DNA from: an uncultured Lachnospiraceae bacterium
GTDB lineage: Bacteria; Bacillota; Clostridia; Lachnospirales; Lachnospiraceae
Direction: 5' to 3'
DNA: 29,816 bases
NCBI GenBank assembly: GCA_910579495.1
Contig: CAJTVD010000025.1
Location: 1 to 29,816, forward strand
Under the pieces are notes generated by a model that was not told the origin of the DNA, searched no databases, and saw nothing but the letters and a program-made list of their open reading frames with translations. Position numbers and translations under genes: made by a program. Below are positions 23,697 to 29,816 of the stretch, piece after piece (the stretch's first letter is position 1; each line of letters begins with the position of its first letter).

Positions 23697-23738
23697 CCTC
23701 CACTTCCGCTAAAAATATACTCCTTTCCACTCACTCCG

Positions 23739-23939
23739 CTAAAGTTCAATTCTGTTGTTAAATAAAGCCATTACAATTCCCGTATTAAGCGATGCTAAGC
23801 ACTCCTTGCAAAACATGAGGGTAGTCCATCCCTGACCCACAGTGGATGCTTTTAACTCCCATATATTAGTTTTTCCGTCCTGCTGCCTTCCGCAGTCATT
23901 GCAAACACCATGCCGTTTACATTTCTGGATCTTTATCAT
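23739..23939 (-). CDS. Small Cys-rich putative zinc-binding protein (66 aa)
   Basis: CKRHGVCNDCGRQQDGKTN near the N-terminus and FCKECLASL near residue 45 give two Cys pairs, as in a zinc ribbon. The ATG at 23939 lies behind GGAGGTGGGAA and within the 3' end of the upstream gene. Its stop codon is part of a CTTTAGCGGAG repeat. The context (a run of small zinc-ribbon and unknown genes) suggests an accessory or host-takeover role, which is not visible in the sequence itself. Confidence 0.68.
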   Translation of the reverse strand: MIKIQKCKRHGVCNDCGRQQDGKTNIWELKASTVGQGWTTLMFCKECLASLNTGIVMALFNNRIEL

Positions 23940-24120
23940 TTCCCACCTCCGCTAAAGTTTGGTTATAGCTGTCAAGTATACTAATAGCGTCCCTAATCCC
24001 GGCATTATATGCAGCCGCCTCTTTATATTCCAGGCTTTCTTTAATGCCCTTAATTGTTGGATCCATAATTTTCATTTTTATAAAAAGTTCTTTTCTGATC
24101 TTAGTATATAAATCTGCCAT
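23917..24120 (-). CDS. Small helical protein of unknown function (67 aa)
   Basis: From the ATG at 24120 (GGAG six bases upstream) the protein reads MADLYTKIRKELFIKMK..., mostly helical with an acidic end (EVGNDKDPEM). A TTG start at 24132 is possible but lacks a site. The 3' end overlaps the Cys-rich gene by 23 bases and contains that gene's GGAGG in its coding sequence. No family recognised. Confidence 0.6.
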   Translation of the reverse strand: MADLYTKIRKELFIKMKIMDPTIKGIKESLEYKEAAAYNAGIRDAISILDSYNQTLAEVGNDKDPEM

Positions 24121-24126
24121 AATTTT

Positions 24127-24214
24127 CTCCAATCCTATTAAACCCTTCCCAATCGCCCAAACAGCCTCTTGGGTTCTATAATCCAGTTTTTCTGCCCCCC
24201 AACAATCTCTTTTT
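24127..24214 (-). other. Short gap downstream of the methylase gene
   Basis: Between the methylase stop and the next start, one frame spells KKEIVGGQKNWIIEPKRLFG before a TAA near 24140. It looks partly protein-like but has no convincing start (a TTG sits directly on AGAGGA inside the methylase 3' end). I see no promoter or terminator here. Confidence 0.25.
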
Positions 24215-25027
24215 TTATTCCACGGGCAGGCAATCCTCTATCCGCATCTGCCTGTATGGCTCAAAATTCATCCACAATACTTCCCTTTTCTTTGTGCAAA
24301 CCTGTGAATAGCTGCCAGTCTCTTCCCTGTGCCATCCCCGCAGGCGGTCATTGTACAGCTTATTATCATACCCAGACAGCAATACTGGCCCTTTATGGCC
24401 AAGCAATACGTCAAGCAGGCTATTCTGCCCCCTATCATCCAGTTCGTGCCTGTACTGTTTTCCGTGCCTTGTGCTTAAAACATAAGGGGGATCAACATAA
24501 ACCAGCACGTTTGGATAATTAAACCGCCCTATCAATTCTACAGCTGGCTTATTCTCAATCTGCACTCCCCGGAGCCGTCCGGCAGCCTGCATGATCTTTT
24601 CCGGTAGCCTGCACCAGTCATGTGATGCATATGCCCGCTCCCTCCCCTGCACGTCATTTTTCCATCCGACCTTCTCCCCGGTCGTCCGGAAGCCATGCCC
24701 CATGTTAAGCCTTATGTAAAAATTCACCGCTTTCCCAAGGCTGTCCTCCGGCACCGCTGAAAAGGCATCCTCATAAACCTGCCTTGCATAGGGGGTAAAA
24801 TATATCTCATGCGCCAGCTTCTCCGGGTCTTTCTTTATCCACTCAAACAGGTTTACCACATCACCGTCCAGGTCATTGACCGTCTCAATATTTGACCTGG
24901 GCTTGTTGAAGAGGACGGCCCCGGACCCGAAAAAGGCTTCCAGATAGCTGTGATGCTTTGGGAAGAAACTTATGACCCACTCTGCAATAGACCATTTGCT
25001 CCCTGGATATTTTATTACTGCTCTCAT
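24215..25027 (-). CDS. dam: D12-class DNA N6-adenine methyltransferase (Dam-like)
   Basis: The 270-aa protein has the D12 family motifs in order: KYPGSKW (6-12), the AdoMet motif FFGSG (32-36), NDLDGDVVNLF (51-61), and the catalytic DPPY (179-182). The ATG at 25027 follows CGGAGGTG; an upstream in-frame start at 25045 is less likely. No restriction endonuclease gene is next to it, so it is an orphan methylase, which may shield phage DNA from host restriction or time replication or packaging. Target site (GATC by family tendency) is inferred only. Confidence 0.9.
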   Translation of the reverse strand: MRAVIKYPGSKWSIAEWVISFFPKHHSYLEAFFGSGAVLFNKPRSNIETVNDLDGDVVNLFEWIKKDPEKLAHEIYFTPYARQVYEDAFSAVPEDSLGKAVNFYIRLNMGHGFRTTGEKVGWKNDVQGRERAYASHDWCRLPEKIMQAAGRLRGVQIENKPAVELIGRFNYPNVLVYVDPPYVLSTRHGKQYRHELDDRGQNSLLDVLLGHKGPVLLSGYDNKLYNDRLRGWHREETGSYSQVCTKKREVLWMNFEPYRQMRIEDCLPVE

Positions 25028-25061
25028 CCCCACACCTCCGTGCAAAGCCAGAATGCACGCA

Positions 25062-25241
25062 TTACCCTGGCTTTTGTTTATATTTTTTCAATGTGCCCCT
25101 ATAGCACTTTGGGCAGATATACAATTCCGTCCCCCGCTGCGTCCTGATATATACTACTTCTGCTGAAGGAGGGAGCCCATTGCCGCAGTAGCTGCATGGA
25201 CGCGCCCCTGCCCGCCTGCCCTTCCCCCTTGCCTTTCCCAT
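25062..25241 (-). CDS. Small zinc-ribbon protein (59 aa)
   Basis: From the ATG at 25241 (GGAGG nine bases upstream), a basic start MGKARGKGRRAGARP is followed by CSYCGNG and CPKCYRG about 29 residues apart, a clear four-Cys zinc ribbon, and a basic C-terminus (LKKYKQKPG). It slightly overlaps the intergenic end of the preceding 131-aa gene. DNA or RNA binding is plausible; function unknown. Confidence 0.7.
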   Translation of the reverse strand: MGKARGKGRRAGARPCSYCGNGLPPSAEVVYIRTQRGTELYICPKCYRGTLKKYKQKPG

Positions 25242-25245
25242 TCCC

Positions 25246-25641
25246 TCACACCTCCGTAAGCCACCGGCACGCACGCCTCACTTCAACCTGCCTTAATGCT
25301 TCATCCACCGTGCACCCATGCTCTGTGCAGTACCTGTCCACAAACTGGCAGAAACGGGCATTGTGCCTGTACTCATTCCCTATCATGTCTTTCCATCCAT
25401 TCCGGCAACCATAGCTTTTGCCATGTGATGCCAATGCTTCCTGTGGTGCTTCTGGAATCCGTGCCTCCATGGCTTCCCGGAATCCCTCCACTGTGCCAAC
25501 TGCACGGTACCCCTGGATTTCCCCCAGGGCTGATGCCGCTGTTTCCGGCCCTTCCAGGAATCCCTTTATCCTTTCCTGGCGCCCTTTAAGCCCCATCCCT
25601 ACGCCCATCCGCAATGCCCTGGCTGCTTCCTGCCCATCCAT
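25246..25641 (-). CDS. Hypothetical phage protein (131 aa)
   Basis: AGGAGG six bases before the ATG gives a confident start. The protein is helical, with Glu/Ala/Gly-rich N-terminal two thirds (ARALRMGVGMGLKGRQERIKGFLEGPETAAS) and a C-terminal part containing CRNGWKDMIGNEYRHNARFCQFVDRYCTEHGCTVDEALRQVEVRRACRW. The cysteines are not spaced as a zinc finger. It lies among replication-accessory genes between RusA and the methylase. I do not recognise the family. Confidence 0.68.
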   Translation of the reverse strand: MDGQEAARALRMGVGMGLKGRQERIKGFLEGPETAASALGEIQGYRAVGTVEGFREAMEARIPEAPQEALASHGKSYGCRNGWKDMIGNEYRHNARFCQFVDRYCTEHGCTVDEALRQVEVRRACRWLTEV

Positions 25642-25655
25642 ATTACGCCTCCTGT

Positions 25656-25871
25656 TTAATCCTGTCCTTGCCCCAGCTTTTCATAAAAATTCTGCACTGC
25701 TGCAAAAAGGTTCCTGAACAGGGATTCTGCAGCAGTCCCCCAATACCGTCCCATTAGCTTTTCACCATCTGTTATAAAATTCCCCCACCCGGCAATGTCC
25801 AGCTTTTGGAAACGGTATTTATAGGCAAGGCGGTACACATCAACAAATATTTCATAAGCCAGCTTTCTCAT
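25656..25871 (-). CDS. Small hypothetical protein coupled to rusA (71 aa)
   Basis: The ATG overlaps the RusA stop (ATGA), implying coupled translation; AGGATTGAAGAATT upstream is a modest site. The protein is aromatic and helical (MRKLAYEIFVDVYRLAYKYRFQKLDIAGWGNFI) with a C-terminal amphipathic helix. No known motif. Coupling suggests a partner or regulator of RusA, an inference from position only. Confidence 0.65.
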   Translation of the reverse strand: MRKLAYEIFVDVYRLAYKYRFQKLDIAGWGNFITDGEKLMGRYWGTAAESLFRNLFAAVQNFYEKLGQGQD

Positions 25872-26260
25872 AATTCTTCAATCCTGATGTAAATCCCAGG
25901 CACCTCCGTCCAAAACTTCTCAACAATCTCACTTGCCACAAGGCAGTCATCCTTCCAGAAACCGCACATTGTCATGCAGTCCTTAAGGAGTTTCTGCAGG
26001 TTGTCCGTATCCGGCCTTGTGATCCGGTATTCCCCATCATTATGCTTCCCTTTGGGGAAACACCACTTCACCAGAAGCCTACATCCCTTTGTATATGGCG
26101 CTTTCGGTTTATGCTTTGCCAGGTAGCTAATAAGCTTCATCCTTGCCGCTTTTACTTCCGGCGGGTCATAAAATACTGGCTTTCCTTTGATAACTGCTAC
26201 CTGTTTCTCCTGATGCGTGCATGTGGGAGGATCCATTGCCATAAAAAATTCAGTTGCCAT
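25868..26260 (-). CDS. rusA: RusA-like Holliday junction resolvase
   Basis: From the ATG at 26260 the protein is 130 aa, the usual RusA size. It carries the family core TRPDTDNLQKLLKDCMTMCGFWKDDCLVASEIVEKFW, with D84, D86 and D104/D105 as metal-binding acidic residues. Start codons at 26281 and 26278 are also in frame but lie inside the preceding small gene; 26260 still overlaps that gene by 11 bases. RusA cleaves recombination intermediates and branched replication products before packaging. Its neighbours (primase-helicase, SF2 helicase) fit a replication-recombination block. Confidence 0.88.
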   Translation of the reverse strand: MATEFFMAMDPPTCTHQEKQVAVIKGKPVFYDPPEVKAARMKLISYLAKHKPKAPYTKGCRLLVKWCFPKGKHNDGEYRITRPDTDNLQKLLKDCMTMCGFWKDDCLVASEIVEKFWTEVPGIYIRIEEL

Positions 26261-26402
26261 CCGTATATTCCATTTCATCATCTGTAATTAAAGGACAGGC
26301 ATACGTTCTGTCAATCCCCGACATTGTACATCCCAGGTCTTCATTGTAACATTCATACCCATAGCATGGATTTATCTTTTCTCTGTATTCCTTTAATGTC
26401 AT
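26250..26402 (-). CDS. Small Cys-rich protein upstream of rusA (50 aa)
   Basis: GAGAGGAAACAAA precedes an ATG at 26402 opening 50 codons: MTLKEYREKINPCYGYECYN..., then GCTMSG and YACPLI before an acidic end. Four cysteines in pairs suggest metal binding. The 3' end overlaps the RusA start, as in coupled phage genes. This frame explains the DNA between RusA and the repeat region. No function is known to me. Confidence 0.72.
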   Translation of the reverse strand: MTLKEYREKINPCYGYECYNEDLGCTMSGIDRTYACPLITDDEMEYTDGN

Positions 26403-26464
26403 TTTGTTTCCTCTCTTTCCAAATCACTTTCCTGCGCGGCTGTGCTGGGTGGGCTCCCTCCCGT

Positions 26465-26493
26465 GTGTGGGGCGTGCCCATGTCGCCCCACAC
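26465..26493. repeat. 10-bp perfect inverted repeat
   Basis: GTGTGGGGCG (26465-26474) and CGCCCCACAC (26484-26493) surround a 9-base loop. No T-run follows on either strand, so it is not a normal terminator. It could be a protein-binding or single-strand initiation site. Confidence 0.7.
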
Positions 26494-26532
26494 GTTAGGG
26501 TGGGTGCCCGCACATTCCCGTTCCCGAAAGGG

Positions 26533-26551
26533 ATATATACGTAGTATATAT
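26533..26551. repeat. AT-rich hairpin
   Basis: ATATATAC and GTATATAT flank GTA. It sits between GGGAA-type words and could act as an easily melted element or a promoter -10 region. Confidence 0.55.
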
Positions 26552-26651
26552 AGGTGCCGGGAGGGAATGTTCCCGACTCCCGCAACCATGGTAACGGGAA
26601 TAAAACTTTCCCATTCCCTCCACCTGTATTTTCTGGTTACGGGAATAAATA

Positions 26652-28925
26652 TCATTCATTCCCGTTTCCCGTTTTTTCTGGTAACGGGACAAGCCTTTTT
26701 GTTTCTTTATCTGTTGTATATCCTATCTTTTTTAATGAATTATAGATCGTCTTTTCAGAAGGATATTTTTCGCCAACTGTCTCTGCATCACTTCTCATTT
26801 GTTCGTACAACTCTTTAACAGTTGGATATACATCATCATGCTCAAGACGAAAGCTCCCGATTGCAATGCTGTATTTTGCCTGTTTATCTTTCTGCTGTGC
26901 TTCTCCCTGCTTTTTCCGTGCATCTTTTCCTTTTTGCCAATACGGTTTTTCTGCCTCCGGCTGGATGTCAGAAAGGACTCCCACATTATCTATGCGGTGC
27001 ACCGGGTAATCAAACCACAGGTTCACCGGGGCAAACTTAGGGAACTCACGCAACGTCCCTTCTATCCTCCACGCGGTACGTTCTCGCACCTTTTTCTTTT
27101 TTACGCTAATGGCAGCTTCCAGTGTACTGTACTGCCCTGCTGAAAGCTTCTTTTTACAGTAACCCCCCATCTGGAAACGGCTGCACATATCGTCCTCTGA
27201 GACTTCATCCCGCCATCCGGGAAGGTGCCTATCCAGAAAGCTGGCCCTGGCATCACAGTCCGCTTTATCTTCCTGCTGTTTCAAAAGTTCTTCCGTCAGG
27301 TCAAGCTCTATCAAGTCAAGCAGGGCGTCCGGGTCACGGGCAAACACGCCGGAACCACTGGCCCTGTCCATGGAGCGCTTCCCGCCCTGGCTCCCCTTGC
27401 TGTGGTGGTGGCAGTAAACCACTGCACAGTTAAGTTCCGTGCATACTTTGTCAAACTGGTTGCAGAAATTCGCCATCTGGTCTGCACTGTTTTCATCACC
27501 CGTGATAACTTTATAAATTGGGTCAATAATGATTGCGATATAATCCTTTTTAATAGCCCTCCTGATCAGTTTTGGGGCAAGTTTGTCCATTGGGATTGAT
27601 TTTCCCCTTAAATTCCAGATATCAATATTATTTAAATTATTGGGGGCCCATCCAAGCGCCGCATACACATCCTTAAAGCGGTGCAGGCAGCTTGCCCTGT
27701 CCAATTCCAGGTTGACATACATTACCCGCCCCCTGGAGCATTGCCAGCCAAGCCAGGAACATCCCTCTGCAATGGCGCAGCACAATTCTATAAGGGCAAA
27801 TGATTTCCCGGCTTTTGAAGGCCCTGCCACCAGCATCTTATGCCCCTGCCTGAGCACGCCTTCAATAAGGGGCGCTGAAAGCCCTGGCATATCCTCCCAT
27901 ACATCTATTAATGCCTCAGGCTCTGGCAGGTCGTCATTGATGCTTTCAATCCACTCATACCATTCATTCCAGGACGCTTTCCCTATGTTGGTGTCTACAA
28001 TAAACTGTTTCTTCCCATTCCTGACGATCCCAGGCATCCGGGATAAGCGGGACGGGTTGCGGTTCTGTGTATCAATCTTAAGGCCGTTCTTGTCACAGAT
28101 ATGGTAAAGGTAATCTACCCTTTTCCGGTACTCCATATAATCTGCTGCATCTACACGCACAACGGCGTGCAAGCTCTTGCCTCCACTATGGACTAAGCAC
28201 GCTACTGGCAGTTCCAGTTCCCTGATAACAGCATTCTGTTTCTCAATCTCCATAACATCAGATTCTACTAATGCGTACCTGAACTCTGTTACATTATCGG
28301 TCTTGACGTTTTTCCCATCCAATGGGTTTATCCTTATCCATGCCCCTGCTTCCGGGTTATAGTCCCCTACCACGTCCTGTATTTCTTTTGCCTTATGGAG
28401 CTCCTGGATGAGTTTTCCTGCTGTCCGGTCACACAGCCCTTTTGTTGGCATATATTTCCCATCCTTTTCAAAAGAATGGGTCACATAGCCTACGCAGTCA
28501 GTTGAGTCAAAGAGGGTCTCCAGGTACGTGATCAGCTGTCCCCTTGGATCCCATGCATCGGGTGCTGTGATCTCTCTGGCCTCTATCCAGTTCTTGTCTA
28601 CGATCATCCCCGTATCCCTTTTGATGATGCCGTCCCATTCCAGTTCAAAGCCTGGGTCACGTTCCGGGCTCCACCCCTGTTCTCTTGCCATCTGTACGAT
28701 CGTGCCGCCTGTGACGGGATCCGCAGCGCCATTGAAGCTGCCCCATTTGCGGAGGCATTCCCCCTGGTGGTAGCGCCCTGCATCACGCATGCTCCACCTT
28801 TCCCAGTCAGCGGCACTGTATCCCTCTTCCTTAAGCGCCATGCCCACATTCACCCAGCCCTGGTAATTAAGCCGGGACGGGTCTATATTCTGCAGGACCT
28901 CCAAAAGGCTATACTCTTCCGCCAT
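26652..28925 (-). CDS. Phage replication primase-helicase (PriCT/prim-pol-like, AAA_25 RepA-like helicase)
   Basis: The 757-aa protein combines an N-terminal PriCT-type domain (about 10-85: IDPSRLNYQGWVNVGMALKEEG), a central region resembling the C-half of a RepB/prim-pol primase (about 195-310: LVESDVMEIEKQN, VHSGGKSLHAVVRVD, NRNPSRLSRMPG) and a RecA-fold helicase domain with Walker A GPSKAGKS (368-375) and Walker B AIIIDP (D468), plus VVYCHHHSKG. The C-terminus (about 690-740) looks like a winged helix. It would prime and unwind phage DNA. GGAG lies 9 bases before the ATG. The 3' end runs into the 45-bp repeat, and the last residues LPEKTGNGNE are one repeat unit. Confidence 0.88.
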   Translation of the reverse strand: MAEEYSLLEVLQNIDPSRLNYQGWVNVGMALKEEGYSAADWERWSMRDAGRYHQGECLRKWGSFNGAADPVTGGTIVQMAREQGWSPERDPGFELEWDGIIKRDTGMIVDKNWIEAREITAPDAWDPRGQLITYLETLFDSTDCVGYVTHSFEKDGKYMPTKGLCDRTAGKLIQELHKAKEIQDVVGDYNPEAGAWIRINPLDGKNVKTDNVTEFRYALVESDVMEIEKQNAVIRELELPVACLVHSGGKSLHAVVRVDAADYMEYRKRVDYLYHICDKNGLKIDTQNRNPSRLSRMPGIVRNGKKQFIVDTNIGKASWNEWYEWIESINDDLPEPEALIDVWEDMPGLSAPLIEGVLRQGHKMLVAGPSKAGKSFALIELCCAIAEGCSWLGWQCSRGRVMYVNLELDRASCLHRFKDVYAALGWAPNNLNNIDIWNLRGKSIPMDKLAPKLIRRAIKKDYIAIIIDPIYKVITGDENSADQMANFCNQFDKVCTELNCAVVYCHHHSKGSQGGKRSMDRASGSGVFARDPDALLDLIELDLTEELLKQQEDKADCDARASFLDRHLPGWRDEVSEDDMCSRFQMGGYCKKKLSAGQYSTLEAAISVKKKKVRERTAWRIEGTLREFPKFAPVNLWFDYPVHRIDNVGVLSDIQPEAEKPYWQKGKDARKKQGEAQQKDKQAKYSIAIGSFRLEHDDVYPTVKELYEQMRSDAETVGEKYPSEKTIYNSLKKIGYTTDKETKRLVPLPEKTGNGNE

Positions 28926-28929
28926 GCCT

Positions 28930-29816
28930 TCAATCTCCTATATATTCCTGCGGTTTTATCCCTGGCGGCACCCTCCACCCATTTGCTGCAATCCGGTCTA
29001 TTAATTTTTTAGCAGATTCAAACTGCCATGTCCCCACATGCTGGAATCCCTTTCCTTCAAGGAAACGGATCTGCTTGGGGGTTGTAAGCCCCTCTTCCCG
29101 CCTTTTGTCAAGCCTCTCCAGTATTTTGGCGGCTTTCCCCGCATTGTCAATTTCATCCGGGAGTATTCCAAGTTTTTCCAACGCCGTTTTCTGCTTGTCA
29201 GAAGGCGGCGCCATCTCCCATCCAAATGCCGGCACATAACCTGAAAGGTCTTCTGCCTGTATGCTCATTTCAAACTGCAGGGGATCTACTAACTTCCGTT
29301 TCCTGCCCTTCATTTCCGCCAATTGCCTAGCCAGCGCCCCTTCCCGCTGGGCAACCACATCTTCTGATGCCCTTTTTTCTGCTTCTTCTATGTCTATAGG
29401 GCATCCGGCAGCGGTCTCAAGGTTCTGCGTCATCTGCCGTGCCACTTCCTTGTCCATACAGACCAGGTCGGCGGGATGGCACAGCCCATGGCGTTCTGTA
29501 TGCCAGAGGAAATCCAGTAGGAGCAGTTCCGTTTTCCCTTCCGCAAGCCTTGTCCCACGCCCTACCATCTGGCTGTACAGGCTCCTTACCTTCGTTGGCC
29601 GGAGCACTGCGATACAGTCCACTGACGGGCAGTCCCATCCTTCTGTCAACAGCATGGAATTACACAAGACGTTGTATGTGCCATTTTCAAAAGCAGCTAA
29701 TATTTCCGCCCTGTCTTTACTTTCCCCGTTTACCTCTGCAGCGGAGAACCCCTTTCCATTTAAAATATCCCTGAATTTCTGGCTTGTCTTAACTAACGGC
29801 AGGAAGACGACTGTTT
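28930..29816 (-). CDS. SF2 DEAD/DEAH-type helicase, C-terminal part (5' end outside the window)
   Basis: The frame is open to the right edge, so the N-terminal helicase half is missing; 294 residues are visible. Motif V (NSMLLTEGWDCPSVDCI) and motif VI (YSQMVGRGTRLAEGK) of a RecA-like domain 2 are intact, followed by a LLLLDFLWHTERHG segment and a long charged C-terminal region ending RVPPGIKPQEYIGD. This is the phage SF2 helicase often placed just upstream of the primase-helicase in Clostridial prophages. The ATG at 29667 lies inside motif V and is not the true start. Confidence 0.88.
   Translation of the reverse strand, partial: TVVFLPLVKTSQKFRDILNGKGFSAAEVNGESKDRAEILAAFENGTYNVLCNSMLLTEGWDCPSVDCIAVLRPTKVRSLYSQMVGRGTRLAEGKTELLLLDFLWHTERHGLCHPADLVCMDKEVARQMTQNLETAAGCPIDIEEAEKRASEDVVAQREGALARQLAEMKGRKRKLVDPLQFEMSIQAEDLSGYVPAFGWEMAPPSDKQKTALEKLGILPDEIDNAGKAAKILERLDKRREEGLTTPKQIRFLEGKGFQHVGTWQFESAKKLIDRIAANGWRVPPGIKPQEYIGD

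Larger units (their letters stand above)
22874..23957 (-). repeat. Dispersed boundary repeats (minus-strand consensus ACTTTAGCGGAGG)
   Basis: The forward word CCGCTAAAG (or CCGCTAAAA) occurs at 22874-22882, 23642-23650, 23706-23714, 23736-23744 and 23949-23957. On the minus strand it combines a possible TAG stop and the SD sequence of the next gene. Flanks are also similar (GAATTAAACTTT, GAATTGAACTTT), so it is more than a shared SD. Confidence 0.75.
26403..26651. repeat. Repeat-rich non-coding region, candidate replication origin or control element
   Basis: About 250 bases between the primase-helicase stop and the 50-aa gene hold roughly ten GGGAA/TTCCC words on both strands, three copies of TGG(T)(A/T)ACGGGA exactly 45 bases apart (26589, 26634 and 26679, the last inside the helicase gene), a 10-bp inverted repeat at 26465-26493 and an AT-rich hairpin at 26533-26551. 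One minus-strand frame stays open across it (26353-26655), but its product is repeat-derived. Iterons plus an AT-rich unwinding stretch beside the initiator-like helicase gene is the usual look of a phage origin. Confidence 0.5.

Noticed and set aside
26465..26493. GC-rich inverted repeat as a terminator of the primase-helicase transcript
   Set aside because: No T-run follows the stem on either strand.
26353..26655. 100-codon minus-strand frame over the repeat region
   Set aside because: Its product is built from the GGGAA/CCCGT repeats and it overlaps the better-supported 50-aa gene at its 3' end; no good SD.
1..29816. Integrase, repressor, IS element, rRNA or complete tRNA in the window
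   Set aside because: None of their motifs was found on either strand; integrase and repressor are expected beyond the right edge.

Overview
The window is the right-hand (late) half of an integrated temperate phage. Its left edge runs into bacterial DNA. The host looks like a Gram-positive Firmicute, probably Clostridia and perhaps Lachnospiraceae. That is inferred from strong AGGAGG-type ribosome binding sites, GTG and TTG starts, an SPP1/HK97-like siphophage head and tail module, and a DUF1492-like late regulator; no host gene confirms it. Every believable gene lies on the minus strand, so transcription runs from the right edge to the left.

Read in transcription order: (1) The right edge holds the C-terminal part of an SF2 helicase, then a 757-aa primase/AAA helicase, then a 250-bp repeat-rich stretch that could be a replication origin or control region. 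(2) About 26.4 to 21.9 kb is an accessory and replication block: a 50-aa Cys-rich protein, a RusA resolvase, several small unknown or zinc-ribbon proteins, a D12-class adenine methylase, a 248-aa unknown and an ASCH-like protein. Several junctions in part of this block share a short stop-plus-SD sequence. (3) At 21.9 to 21.4 kb a sigma-region-4-like late regulator is followed by iterated GTCCG boxes ahead of a promoter-like sequence. (4) 21.4 to 11.0 kb is packaging and head: a 112-aa unknown, TerS, TerL, portal, a MuF head protein carrying a C-terminal zincin protease, a 57-aa protein, an intrinsic terminator, a GP20-like scaffold, capsid, connectors and tail completion proteins, and the tail tube. 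(5) 11.0 to 2.1 kb is the tail: an assembly chaperone pair joined by a probable -1 frameshift, a tape measure with 14 perfectly phased 11-residue repeats, Dit, a Tal-like protein with collagen-like segments, and tip or fiber proteins. (6) 2.05 to 0.34 kb is lysis: a holin and an endolysin with amidase, glucosaminidase and SPOR-like parts. (7) At 149-190 lies the 3' part of a tRNA-Lys(UUU) gene without its 5' half, which marks the attachment site; bases 1-148 are then chromosomal. Integrase, repressor and the restored tRNA should lie beyond the right edge.

The points most worth following are the MuF-zincin fusion with its small downstream partner, the repeat-rich region beside the primase-helicase, the iterated boxes before the late operon, the repeated stop/SD boundary sequences, and two apparent single-base frameshifts, at the end of the endolysin gene and in a tiny ORF beside the tail-tip genes.
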